A stretch of DNA of 64,000 nt from Globomyces pollinis-pini (Eukaryota > Chytridiomycota > Chytridiomycetes > Rhizophydiales > Globomycetaceae), in NCBI GenBank assembly GCA_025399215.1, contig MU621167.1:1-64000 (forward strand), given 5' to 3'. Made by a program: the position numbers and the translations under genes. Positions within the stretch are counted from its first letter, which is position 1, and every line of letters begins with the position of its first letter. Shown here one piece after another: positions 21,237 to 33,097 of this stretch. The notes below the pieces were generated by a model that had not been told where the DNA came from, made no database searches, and saw nothing but the letters and a program-made list of their open reading frames with translations.

Positions 21237-23641
21237 ATGGACGAATTTACTCAGCAATTAGCAAACTTATCTTTGGAAGGGGGAAAGAAGAAACTCATTC
21301 GCTCAAAAGTTTACAAATTTAAACCTCAATCTGATGTCGAAATTCCAATTACTTCATACAACATTGATGACTATGCATATAAAAAAGAAGGATTACTTCC
21401 TACAATGGCCAGAGGTCTGTTCATTAGGGATAATAATGAAATTGTAATTAGAGGTTATGATAAATTCTTCAATAGTACGTATTCAATTCAATTCTAATTA
21501 TACTTATAGTCACTGAAGTACCAACTACGCAATGGAGTTACTTGGAATCCAATACATTAGGTCCTTATGAAGTTACAGTCAAAGAAAATGGTTGTATTAT
21601 TTACATGTCAGCAGTTGATGGACACCTTTTGGTCACGTCCAAACATGCTTTGGGACCTTCAAATGAAACTAGACCTTCTCATGCTCAAGTTGGAGAAGAA
21701 TGGGTTAATAAGCATTTAAAATCCGTAAACAAGACACGTCAGGAATTAATTCAATACCTTACCAAACACAAAGTATCGGCAGTATTTGAATTGGCTGATG
21801 ACGATTTCGAAGAGCATGTGCTTGAATATACTGGAGATCGTTGTGGATTATATGCACATGGTCTCAATGAAAATACTATTGAATTCAAATCAAAACCTTC
21901 ATCGATGGTACAAGAATTCGCAAAAACCTTTGGATTCTTACTTGTAGATATGATTAAAATGGAGTCAATACAAGGTAAACATATTTGACTAACCAATCAG
22001 AGGTGAAAACATTCAGTGATGAATGTGCCAAAACGGGCTGTTATAAAGGAATGCCTGTGGAAGGATTTGTGGTTCGATGTTCTCGATTCAAAAACGATCA
22101 ACCAGATTTGAAAATTGTACATTTCTTCAAAATCAAATTTGACGAACCTTATCTGATGTTTCGAGAATGGAGAGAAGTAACTAGAAATCGAGTTATTGGT
22201 GGTAAACCATCCAAATATAAGTTCCGATACGAATTAACAAATAAATACTTTGAATGGGCTCAAGCTAAATACAGACAAAAACCTCACCTATTCAGTCAAT
22301 TCAATCAAGGGAAAGGGATTATCAAGCTAAGAAATATGTTTCTGTCTGAAGTGCAAGGTATTGACAATTTTATTGGGACAGAAATGGCAGTGTTATGCAA
22401 AAGTTTGGGTGATGCCACAGTTGCTGAATCAGAGTCACTTGGAAAAGATAAGACTTTGGTTATTCCTGTAGCCACTATTGGAATTGGTAAATCAACACTC
22501 GGTAACACATTATCCTATCTATTCCCCACTCAATTTGAAACCATCCAAAACGATAATATCACACAAAAGAAATCTGCCCCAGTATTTTACCACAATATTA
22601 TGGAAGCCTTTCAAACACACGATTTTGTTTATGCTGATAAAAATAATCACCTTTACCAAAATCGGGAAGGTTTGTGTACAGCATTCAGATTGGAATATCC
22701 AGCAGGCAAAATTATTGCTTTAGATTGGGGCATTGATACAATGAATCCGAAAGAATTGATTCAGCTTACGGTAGCAAGAGTTGTAAAACGGTAATTATTT
22801 CAATTTTGTAATAAGTAGGGGCGAAAATCATCAGTCTTTGACACCAGGCACCAACCCTGATTTCCAGAAAGTCATTTCTCAATTTGTGTATCATCGGGAT
22901 CCTTTGAATCTCGAGCATGATTCTGATAGAAATATTAACCAAATTGTATCACTCTCCATTGATAACTCTGTGTACAAGAATGTCTTGGAAATATGTAAAG
23001 TTCTGAACATCACAGCCCCATCAGAGCAAGTGGTCAACGATGCAGTTGAAGTCGTTACCAATTCTACAGTATCTGTTAAGAAAGTAATCAAAACCACAAC
23101 CAAGAAACAACGATTGCCATTGTATTATGGTGTTAAAATCACAACGGATCTCTTGGCAGTTCTTGATGGTTTGCTTCAAAGCCATGAAAATGTTGATGTT
23201 ATTGAAATGTGGAAGAAAACTGTACCATTTGCTAGAAAGGCTGCTAAAAAGGGGTATCATGCAACCATTCTTTTACGAAAACATAAGTCTTCACATGCTG
23301 AGCTACTAGAAGATTATGATAAACGTTGGTCACTGTCCATGGAGAACAATTCAACCCCTGATGACCCACTGCGTATGAAAGCACCCATTAGTCTGACATC
23401 AACGCAACTGATCTGGAACTCAAGAACCATAGCTCTAGTCATTGAAAGTACATCTCCTACCGTTGTATCTGTCAACAAGTACATGCATATCACTATCGCC
23501 CTACTGAATGATGATGCGAAACCAGTGGAGAGTAATGCGATGATTGAAGAGTGGTATCAAAATGGAAATACAGATGAGATACATTCTGTTACACTACAAA
23601 CGATTCATTTTGAAGGACTTATTAATGGGTTCTTGTATTAA
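21237..23641 (+). CDS. TRL1: Fungal tRNA ligase Trl1 (ligase-kinase-cyclic phosphodiesterase)
   Basis: Four exons (21237..21474, 21510..21974, 22001..22790, 22819..23641), 771 aa; introns 35, 26 and 28 nt. The enzyme heals and seals tRNA exon halves after intron removal, and in yeast it also joins HAC1 mRNA. Three domains are visible. The N-terminal adenylyltransferase has motif I around the lysine of TVKENGCIIY and a later EGFVVR motif. The central polynucleotide kinase has the P-loop ATIGIGKSTLG. The C-terminal phosphodiesterase has two H-x-T/I motifs (YHATILLRKH and MHITIALLND). The fold and order are specific to fungi, which supports the taxonomic call. A single alanine in the kinase P-loop region (VATIGIGK) is normal. 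Confidence 0.95.
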
Positions 23642-23758
23642 TCTTCTTCTTTTTAATATAGATCTTATGATTATTTTTGTTTTTACATTCAATGTATTGA
23701 AAAGTAAGTCTGTGACTGACTGTGACAAGTTATAATTTTTTTTTATTTTTTTATTCAA

Positions 23759-26503
23759 ATGAAAATTGATTATAAGGTGAGATGAATGATTAATGGCTAA
23801 TTCAAAAGTTTTCGAATTTATGTGGAACGGTATATAAAAGAGGAAACTTGATTTTCACCCCTGATGGTAACAGTCTACTAAGTCCTGTTGGTAATCGATG
23901 CTCTGTATATGATTTAATCAGGTTTGTCTCTTTTAACTAACCATAGTAATAAATCATATACCCTTCCATTCGAAAATAGAAAGGATATTGCTCGATTGGC
24001 CCTCAGTCCAAAAGCAACTTTATTGATTACCGTAGATGTGGATGGTAGAGCATTATTGATTCACTTTCAAAAGAAAGTTTTATTACATCATCACAACTTT
24101 AAAAGTCCAGTATTTGATATAAAATTCTCCCCTGATGGTCGTTTTATTGCTGTAACCCATGAAAATCAGATTCAAGTTTGGCATGCACCTGGATTTACAA
24201 GAGAATTTGCACCTTTTATTATGTACAAAACTTATACAGGGCATTATGATGCAGTCACTTCAATTACTTGGTCAAATGATTCCAAATACTTTTTGTCAAC
24301 CAGTAAGGATATGACAACTCGATTACATGCTATTGATCGAACTGTCTTCTCTGGTGCTTGCTTAACTGGTCATCATGATGTGGTTATCGGTGCATGGTTC
24401 TCTCATGATGGAAAATTTGTTTATACAGTGTCTCGCGATGGATCTTTGTTTGAATGGATCCTTAAAGGAGGAGAGTGGTCTGAGGAAGATGCAGATGCGT
24501 CCCAGATGCCAAGGAAAAAGGTTAAAGCAGAATCAGATGTTGCTCCAATTATGAAGTGGAAAAGCTCCACCAGACACTACTTTAATCAACCAAACTCTAA
24601 AGTAGTCTCTGCTACTTTTCACCCCAAGTCTGGATTGCTTTCTATTGGATTTAATACTGGGATTTTCGGCATTTGGGAGTTGCCCGATTTTGCCAACATT
24701 CAAACTTTAAGGTATTTAAATGTTTTTATTTACTTTTTAGTATATCACAGCAAAAAGTAGACACTGTTGCTATCAATCCTTCAGGGGAATGGTTAGCGTT
24801 CGGTTGCTCTAAATTGGGACAACTGTTGGTGTGGGAATGGCAATCAGAATCATATGTTTTGAAGCAGCAAGGTCATCAGCATGATATGAAATGCTTGGAC
24901 TATTCTCAAGATGGGCAATACATAGCAACGGGTGGTGATGATGGTAAAGTTAAACTTTGGAGTACGCAATCTGGATTCTGTTTCGTGACTTTCACTGAGC
25001 ATACTGGATCAATTCAAGCAATCCAATTCGCAAGAAAGAAACAAGTTGTGTTTACTGCTTCTTTAGATGGAACTGTTCGGGCATTTGATTTGATCAGATA
25101 TCGTAATTTTAGAACATTTACTTCACCAACTCCACAACAGTTCAATTCATTGGCCATTGACCAAAGTGGCGAGATTCTATGTGCTTCCAGTGTTGATACT
25201 TTTGAAATTTACGTATGGTCTGTGCAAACTGGTAAATTACTGGATATCCTTGCTGGTCATGAAGGGCCTGTTTCATGTATGACTTTCTCTCCTGCCAGTG
25301 GACAATTAGCGTCGGGATCATGGGATAAAACAATCCGAACTTGGGATATCTTCTCAAGAGATAAAGCATCTGAGAATATTGAACTAACCAGTGAAGTACT
25401 GTATATTGATTATTCACCTAATGGAGAAATTTTGGCTTCTACAACTATGAATGGAAATATCAACTTTTGGAATACTGATACAATGAAAGAAACTGTAACT
25501 ATTGAAGGAAGAAAGGATATCGGTAAAGGTCGTAGCAGTCATGACAAGACAACCAAATCAAATGCTGGTGCGGATAAAAATTTCTCGTCTTTTTGTTTCA
25601 CCAGTGACGGGCGAGGAGTATTGGCTGGAGGAAATTCCAAATTTGTTTGTCTATATGATATTGCGAGTCAATCACTATTGAAAAGATTCCAAATTTCGAA
25701 AAATTTATCACTAGATAGAATGCAAGATATGCTCAATAGCAAGAACATGACTGAGTTTGGACCTAAAGATTGGATTGATGAAAACGGCGAATTATCAGAT
25801 TTGGAAGATAGAATTGATAGAACTCTGCCTGGTGTGCAAGCTGGAGATGCTTCTTTGAGATCAACAAAACTTGAAGCACGTTCTCATTCCGTCAAATTTT
25901 CCCCAACTGGAAGGTCGTGGGCAGCAGCTACTACCCAAGGGCTTTTAATTTACTCCGTTGATGATACTATTCATTTTGATCCATTTGATTTAGATATGGA
26001 TGTAAATCCAAAAGCTGTTCTGTCGTTTTTAACACATCGAGAATACTCGAAATCATTGCTTTGTGCGTTTAGGTTGGGAGAGCAACCGCTTATCAAAAGA
26101 GTGTACCATTCAATTCCGAAGGATCATATATCTCTCGTCCTGAGAGATGTTGGGTCGAAATATTTTCAAAAACTATTAAAATTATTGATAGTAGAATTTG
26201 AAAAAAATCCTAGATTAGAATTTCATTTGGAATGGACCACTCAATTCATGAAATTAAATTCACACTATCTTCGAGATAATTCACAGGAATATCGTCCGAC
26301 CTTACGCGCACTACATAAATGTATGGCTAATATTTATGATGATATGTCTTCCTTGTAAGTCAAATTTTCTGTACTAATACCATAGATGCAGCGGCAACAT
26401 GTTTTTATTAGAATATATTGGTAATGTACCTACTAGCAAAGATGAAGGATGTGATGTTGAAATGGATATTGATGAAGTGGACATGGATGACATTGGACTT
26501 TAA
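23759..26503 (+). CDS. PWP2: PWP2, U3 snoRNP / small-subunit processome WD protein
   Basis: Five exons (23759..23776, 23809..23921, 23947..24711, 24741..26354, 26386..26503) give 875 aa; introns 32, 25, 29 and 31 nt. The first exon is only 18 nt (MKIDYK). The N-terminus then matches PWP2 directly: FSNLCGTVYKRGNLIFTPDGNSLLSPVGNR, with LSPVGNR as the landmark. About twelve WD40 repeats follow, for example KMSTWLH-like KDMTTRL, GGDDGKVKLW and SGSWDKTIRTWD. A C-terminal helical Utp12-type domain begins around RVYHSIPKDHISLVLRDV, and the tail is acidic (DVEMDIDEVDMDD). It nucleates the UTP-B complex for pre-18S rRNA processing in the nucleolus. Confidence 0.95.
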
Positions 26504-26630
26504 CATTGGAATAATTTAATATAACGTGATCAACTTAATGCAAGTATTTAAATGAGCTTTAGTTTATCTGTTTGTTCTGATAGCGTTTCAAGCAGTCTTT
26601 TCTTTTTCAACGTGACAAAGGTTTTCCAAG

Positions 26631-28450
26631 ATGGCTAGCAATGTGGAAGACGCAAATCAATCCGTTGCTGCTACAGACTTACAAAATATCGAACCTGATA
26701 CAGCTGCCAGAAATCTTGTTTTGAATGCCAGGTTGTCAAATGTAGCAAAGCGACATAGTGGTTTATTCACAAAATCAAGTGATTCTATCAATTCTTCCAC
26801 AAAATCAGAGACTTCTGATGATAATGAACCATTGGGTAGAGTTAAACAAAGAGTTTCAAATGCTAATTTGAACGTTCCACCATCTTTACAACGAAGTACT
26901 TCAAATGACTCTATAAAGGGAAAGTCAGTCTTGACTGAAATGGATCCAAATTGTATTTGTAGTAAAGTTATACAAAATTCAGATCCTAGAAGGTGTAAAA
27001 CATGTAATCACAAACTAAGGTGCTAAATTGATTTTTTTAGGTCGTGGGAATTTCCCTTCAGTTGTGAAGATCTATCAAGAAAAGAAAGATCTTTCAAATG
27101 AATTACAAGATGTCAATAAAACTTTGGAAGATTTATCTTTAAGATTTGAAAGGTCAATGATTGACATGGTAAAATTAAAAAAGAAATTAGCGGATACAGA
27201 AGATGATTTGGAAGTTAAAACTATGGAATATGATAGATTGAAAGGAGATTTAGAGTCTCTTGGAGAAAAATTGCTACGAGAAATTAAAAAACGAGAATCA
27301 TTACAAGATTCAGCTCAAGAAGTAAAAGATGAAGTTGCAAGAGAAATTGAGGAATTAACTGAAAAATTGTTTACTGAAGCTAATACATTAGTAGCACAAG
27401 AAAGTCGTCAGAGAGCTGGTGCAGAAGAACAAATGAAATTGACTGAAAAACAATTAAATGATACAAAGGCACATTTGCAAATGGAGCAAACTCACCTGCG
27501 AGAACTTCGTCTTCGATATGCAAAACTGGAGGAAGAGCATGAACAATTGGCTCTCAAAATTAGCGAAACACAAAAAGAAAAGGAACTAGAACAACCTCAA
27601 GCCGATGTTAGTGTTGAAGCAGAAGATGCAAATCTGATTGATCCTTTTTTGTTTGATCAGTTTAAGGAAATGGTTGATGAAGCCCCAAGGATCAAAGCTT
27701 CTAAATTTCATAACTTACTGTATATGCGAAACGCTATGGAAGATGATGTAATCCCATGCCTTAGATTTGGTGGAAATCCAAGAACGTCAACTAAAAAGTT
27801 TATCGATGCCATTATGGCCAACAATTGTTTTATCGAAGAAATGAATGAAGAAACGTTGAGTCTATTGGTGGAAAGAGATAAGAAGTTGATTGCTGCCGCG
27901 GAAGAAAAGAAGGAGGAGCCACCCACTCCATCTGCTTCTATATTCAACAAAACAGTCTTTGAAAGGTTAACAAATGTGCTCACACCTTCTTCGAATACCT
28001 TTGAACAAACACCTGGTGGCTGTTCAACCTGTGGTCGAGATGAGCCATATCGATATCAATTTAAAATATCGGATGTTCAACAGGATATTTGGTAAGTATT
28101 GTCAAACTGATTATATTAGGTTTCCTATCTGTGTCAATTGCAGAGATCGTTTGGTAGCTGTATGTGATTTCTATCAATTGGTTAGAAATATCCGACAAGG
28201 ACTTTATTCCAGTCGTAAACAAGAAGATCTATATCTAGAAGCCTTGAATATAAAAAGAACAATGTTTTATAAACGAACGGTGGCAACTGGTTGCTCTCAT
28301 CCTGATCTGGCATTAAATAAATGTATGCCTGTTCGAACAAACAGTTCTGCTATACTTCCTTTAAATGAATTGGGAAGTGGGAATCTATTTACACCAATCT
28401 TGACTGCCCCAGCGCCAAAGAAGAAGAAGTCTGCATTACCGCAAACATGA
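26631..28450 (+). CDS. SEC2: Sec2-type Rab guanine-nucleotide exchange factor
   Basis: Three exons (26631..27003, 27041..28091, 28120..28450), 584 aa; introns 37 and 28 nt. The coiled-coil GEF domain spans residues about 130-270 and contains the family core VAREIEELTEKLFTEANTLVA. It acts on Sec4/Rab8 in exocytosis and, in ciliated cells, in ciliary vesicle traffic (Rabin8). Two Cys-rich parts frame it. Before the coiled coil comes CICSK...RRCKTCRG, whose last Cys is built across the 37-nt intron. After it comes CSTCGRDEPYRYQF ... WFPICVNCRDRLVAVCDFY, a conserved fungal Sec2 C-terminal block again assembled across an intron. The 3' end is 29 bp from the convergent Fes1 gene. Confidence 0.9.
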
Positions 28451-28479
28451 ATGAATAAATTTTAGCAAAATTAAATGGT

Positions 28480-29516
28480 TTATTTTAAATCTTCTTGAAG
28501 TTTTTGAGTCAATCTAATTGCTTCTTCAGAATCTTTTGAATTTCCAAGTGAATTTTTCAATAATGCTAGTGTTTCCAGTAATCGATCATGATATGGATGA
28601 ATAATATCATTTCGAGAACTACTTATAGAAATCAATAAATGCAGACATTGTTCAGTCAAATCATATTCTATATCTGATTTCGATAACCATTCCAAAATCA
28701 TATCAATCACTCTATTTTCATTGATGCAATTCATTGTTTCATTTATCACAGATGGGTTATCCAGTTCTTGTAGCAGTGTCGTTAATAAAAACAGAATTCT
28801 TCGAAGAAATTGTGGATTTCCATCTTGACATGAATTGATTAATATTGTCAATCCGTTTAATTTTTGAAATTCCTCAAAAATAGATGGATGATTTCGAATG
28901 GTTCCCGAAAGGCAATATAGAATCTTTAAACGAGTAGCAGAATCCATCTCACTAGATAAACAATTCAACATGATTGACAACCCATTATTCTTTAAAAACT
29001 ATAGATAATTAGCAGATATTCAAAAGTACTGAATCTTTAGCTTTCTCATTGTTCTGAATGGAAGTACCTAGAATCCATGCAGCATACATTCTGATTTCTG
29101 CTTCTTTATCGGAGAGTAAATTCAGTAATGGAGTCCAAAGTTTTAGAGACTCCAAATCATTGGCATTGTCCATTGATTCGATCAGCTAATTCAATTAAAC
29201 TATTTCTTCCTGTTACCATTTCAAAATCATCACAGGCAGTTATTCTTGATTCCAAATCTTCATCAACATTCTGTATAATATCCATGCATTCTTTTTGAAT
29301 TAATATTTTGGACTAGTTACCTCTCATTCTTTTAGCATCTGGAGTTCCTAGAATAATATCTATCCATTTCGAATCCTAATTGAATAAGAAAACTTTAAGA
29401 CAATCTACCAAAGTCTCAGGTGGAGGGCCTGATGATTGGCCCTTTGCATCCTCTTTTTCTGTTTCCTTGTTAATCACAGACCAAGCTAGTAGGTCCGTTG
29501 CAGTGATTTTGGACAT
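28480..29516 (-). CDS. FES1: Fes1/HspBP1-like Hsp70 nucleotide exchange factor
   Basis: Five exons (29516..29409, 29375..29321, 29290..29217, 29185..29030, 28998..28480), 303 aa; introns 33, 30, 31 and 31 nt. After splicing the N-terminus reads [18 protein letters not shown], then [24 protein letters not shown] and the linker [23 protein letters not shown], which is the Fes1 signature. Armadillo-type helical repeats follow ([36 protein letters not shown]). Fes1 releases ADP from cytosolic Hsp70 and helps clear misfolded proteins. The reading frame switches three times across minimal introns, which no unspliced reading would give. Confidence 0.92.
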
Positions 29517-29754
29517 TTAAAATTTGTTCACTGTTTTGAAATGGAAAACACACAGTGAAACATTCTAGACTGTTCTAGACACCATTCAAAGTAATACACG
29601 TAAAACTTTATTGATGTTGGTAATTGATACCTGAGAGTTGCATGGGTGATGAGTCTTACTTAAGGATACTCGAAAAACACGCAGTTCATCTACATGTTTT
29701 TATTAATACTCTCAATAACCAGGTATTCACGAATATGCCATTAATCTATTAGCA

Positions 29755-30947
29755 TCACTCGTAATTTGTCAATACATCCACTCCACTGCTTGTCACCATT
29801 ATAGTGTGTTCTAACTGAATTAAAAAATTATACTTACCAAATTGCGAAGATCTACCACCATCTTTTGATACAACCTAAAGCAATTATATATAATTTTATT
29901 GTTACTGTCCAATCATCAGGCCATTTGACAAATCCTGGTCCACCTTGACATAGAATAGGCTCAACGGTAAATACCATTCCTAAAAATCAATACTGTCTGT
30001 TTATATACCTTCAGCAATAACACCTTTTTCATTATTTGCGTAATGCAATATTAAAGGAGGTTGATGGAATCTTCTTCCAATACCATGTCCACTAATAATT
30101 ACACTTTCCGTGATCTTACCAAAAATTACGATCTACAGTATATCCATGTTTGTGCGCATACTCTCTACGGTTAACTGTCATGATTACTCTATCGTACACC
30201 CAATGTCACAAAATGCAAGGCCTGGTTTAATCATTGATATGGCCATATCTAATGCATTTTTGGTATGGTTTACCAGTTGATGGGCCTGAATGTCCCCTTC
30301 TCCAATAATGATTGTACGAGATGTATCCCCATGAAACCTACGTATAAGAGAATCACAGTGATACCCATTGTAATAAACTGTTATATCGATGTTTATGACA
30401 TCCCCATTTTTAAGCTGACGATTGTCTGGGATTCTAACTGTCAATAATTGGAGATTCATACCCATGGCAAAGAACATTATTGATTGATGTACCTAAATTA
30501 AAGAAATGAGACATGAATAATTCTACATATTGATTTTGGAAATCCGGAATAATTTAATGGTGAGGGATAAGCATTCTTTGAAATAATATATTGGTGTACA
30601 AGTTTATCCAGTTCATTAGTGGTCATTCCCAGCTTGCAATTATCAACAGCAAGTTGCAAAGCATCTCTAGCAATCCCACAGGCATCTCGCAAAGGTTGAA
30701 TTTCATTTTCCTTGGTTAAAATTGGAATATCTCCATGTGGATCAACAGGCAATAAATTGGAATAATCCGGTTTAATGATAGAGCTTGGTACATGAAGTTG
30801 CTCAGTAGGTCGTCCCAAATGCATCAAATCCGGTAAAATCAATTCATAGTTACCAAACTGACTTTCACGTTCTTTTGGTGATTTCAAAGATCCTCGTATT
30901 CTGCTATTTGATTGGCCCCGTATAAATCGTCTTCCTATTGCCAACAT
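29755..30947 (-). CDS. Type I methionine aminopeptidase, probably mitochondrial
   Basis: Eight exons give 330 aa; introns are 34, 28, 23, 28, 29, 31 and 27 nt. The N-terminus MLAIGRRFIRGQSNSR is Arg-rich without acidic residues, like a mitochondrial presequence. That suggests the MAP1D-type enzyme rather than the cytosolic one with a zinc-finger N-terminus. Catalytic-domain landmarks are [42 protein letters not shown] (first metal Asp pair), YTVDRNFCGHGIGRRFH (metal His), GMVFTVEPIL (metal Glu) and WTVVSKDGGRSSQFEHTIM (last metal Glu). It removes the initiator Met. The 23-nt intron is 30165..30187. It is divergently arranged with FEN1, starts 58 bp apart. Confidence 0.93.
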
Positions 30948-31005
30948 ATTTATAAATTTGGATTGTTCGAACAGAAAAGTTTTTCCAACTTCATTGAAAA
31001 GGATA
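30948..31005. promoter_or_regulatory. 58-bp divergent promoter between methionine aminopeptidase and FEN1
   Basis: The two start codons face away from each other across 58 bp, which must include both 5' leaders and core promoters. No clear TATA box is seen. Confidence 0.6.
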
Positions 31006-32459
31006 ATGGGAATTCAAGGTAAAAGAGTTGAATTATTGATCTTCTCAGGTTTGTCCAATTCTCTTTAATATCATTTTAGGATTGTCGAAAGTGGTAGCTG
31101 AACATGCACCAGCAGCTAGGAAAGAGAATGATATTAAAAACGTAAATCATTATAGTTGGATTAATAAATAGTTCTTTGGTAGAAAGATTGCCATTGATGC
31201 TTCAATGTCGATCTATCAATTCTTGATTGCAGTGAGATCCACTGACGGACAACAATTAACAAACGAAAATGGTGATACTACCAGGTAAACTTTTATTTGT
31301 ACATTCATGTTTCTCATTAGTCATTTGATGGGAATGTTCTATAGAACTATTAGAATGGTAGAAAATGGAATTAAACCTTGTTACGTATTTGATGGAGCAC
31401 CACCTACAATGAAGTCTGGGGAAGTACATACTTAAAAGATTCATTATTAGCTTGCTAAACGTGGAGCAAAGAGAGCAGAGGCTACTAAAGCAATGGAAGA
31501 AGCAGTGGAAGCTGGAGATCAAGAAAATATTGAAAAGTTCAGTAGACGAACAGTAAAAGTCACAAAAGAGCATAACGACGACTGTCAAAGACTCCTAGAA
31601 TTGATGGGAATTCCTTGGATGAAGGCGCCATGTGAAGCTGAAGCTCAATGCGCTGCACTGGCAGCAGCAGGAAAAGTATACGGTGTTGGATCAGAAGATC
31701 TTGATACTCTTACCTTTGGGGCACCAGTGTTGTTGAGACATTTGACATTCAGTGAAGCAAGAAAAATGCCTATAGTAGAAATGCATTATGAAAAGATATT
31801 GGAAGGACTTGAGTTGAATAATGGTAATTATGTAGGATTATCTTACATTAGACGAGGTTTGACAGGAAAACTGACACACATATTTTAGTTTATCGATCTT
31901 TGTATATTATTGGGATGTGATTACTGTGATTCTATTCGGGGTGTTGGTCCTCATCGTGCTGTTCAGTTAATCAAGGAACATAGAAATATTGAAACCATTT
32001 TAAAGAATATTGATAAAAAGAAATATACTATTCCAGACGATTGGCCATTTGAAGAAGCAAGAAGATTGTTCAAAACCCCAGATGTTACTCCTGCAGATAG
32101 CGTAGAGGTAACGTTGAGGAGAACATTAATGGTAGTTAAAATGGAAGCAGCCTGACGAAGAAGGCATCATTCAATATCTGGTCACCGAGAAAGGATTCAA
32201 GTAATTTTTTGGCATTGTTTCTAATGCATTCAGTGATGACCGTGTAAGAAAATCTGTTCAAAAACTGATGAAATTGAAAAGCGGCACAACTCAAGGTCGC
32301 TTAGATGGATTTTTTACTGTTTTACCTAAAGATCCAGCAACAGCGAAACAAGTGAAGCGAAAGGTAACCTTAAGTGATTTAATGAATCTTTTTTAGGATG
32401 ACAAGAAAGACACAAGTAGCAAGAAGAAAGGCAAAACAATGGGAAGACCGCGCCGATAG
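31006..32459 (+). CDS. RAD27: Flap endonuclease 1 (FEN1/Rad27) with a 5-nt microexon
   Basis: Ten exons give 381 aa, the normal size for Rad27 (382). It cleaves 5' flaps in Okazaki-fragment maturation and base excision repair. Landmarks: MGIQGLSKVV, the [17 protein letters not shown] metal Asp, [22 protein letters not shown] (EAEA), [36 protein letters not shown] helix-hairpin-helix and the PCNA box QGRLDGFF. The exon list is 31006..31018, 31080..31141, 31172..31284, 31321..31423, 31451..31823, 31852..31856, 31889..32107, 32136..32200, 32234..32363 and 32397..32459. The 5-nt exon (acgag) is needed to join LELNN to DEFIDLC in frame. Intron 1 is 61 nt and consists of two intron-like halves meeting at AG|GT. 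Confidence 0.95.
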
Positions 32460-33097
32460 GAACTAACATCAAATACAATACACATGATTTAGTAAGCAAC
32501 TTAGCAGTTGAGATCAACTTGAGAGTAGTTAGTATCGATAGGCACTTGGTGATGTACCAGTTTCTTAACCGATTATTACCAGTGAATTAAGTCCAAAATT
32601 GTCAACAATAACAAATTCTTGCGGATAGGCAAACGACACCTGTAATAAAAAACCCACGTTTGAGGTGAACTCAATTGACGCGCGGATACACCATCTATCT
32701 TTAAATCAAACCAAACCAGTTGATATTATCATAAGATCTGCATTGAGCAATTAAAAAAGTCAGCGTCATTCTCGTCATGCATTGGAAATCAATCAAAGGA
32801 AAAAGTGAAAAAATTGACAAAAATCTTACTGAGAAAACAAGAAAGTCATTCGAATATTTTCAAATTCCTATCACAAAACGAGGTATGGTGCTTGATTTGA
32901 TAGGTTTGAATCACATATGGGTTCTAGTTCTATTTGTATTGATCTAGTGGTTTTTACGTATACCCTATATCATTATGCAGTCTTTTTCATTGACTTCATA
33001 GGATATTGCTGTCAATACTCTCGTCTTTCAATTTATCATTCATTTGCTCTTTATTTTCTCTTCCAATTTAGCGTTCGTCATTAACTTTTTATAGTAA
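32460..33097. other. Intergenic region between FEN1 and CCR4
   Basis: About 640 bp. It contains the candidate 56-codon frame listed separately and the CCR4 promoter. The last bases before the CCR4 start (an A/T run ending in 'tttttatag') could also be the end of a 5'-leader intron. Confidence 0.4.
32777..32947 (+). CDS. Possible small single-pass membrane protein (56 codons)
   Basis: The open frame starts MHWKSIKGKSEKIDKNLTEK and ends with a hydrophobic segment (HIWVLVLFVLI). The basic N-terminal half with an ITKRG element followed by a C-terminal membrane anchor resembles the layout of small ER translocon-associated proteins of the RAMP4/Ysy6 kind. The alignment is too weak to claim that. 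Alternative splicing inside the frame (a 27-nt GT..AG unit ending at 32947) would give a different C-terminus. It could be a chance frame. Confidence 0.3.
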   Translation: MHWKSIKGKSEKIDKNLTEKTRKSFEYFQIPITKRGMVLDLIGLNHIWVLVLFVLI

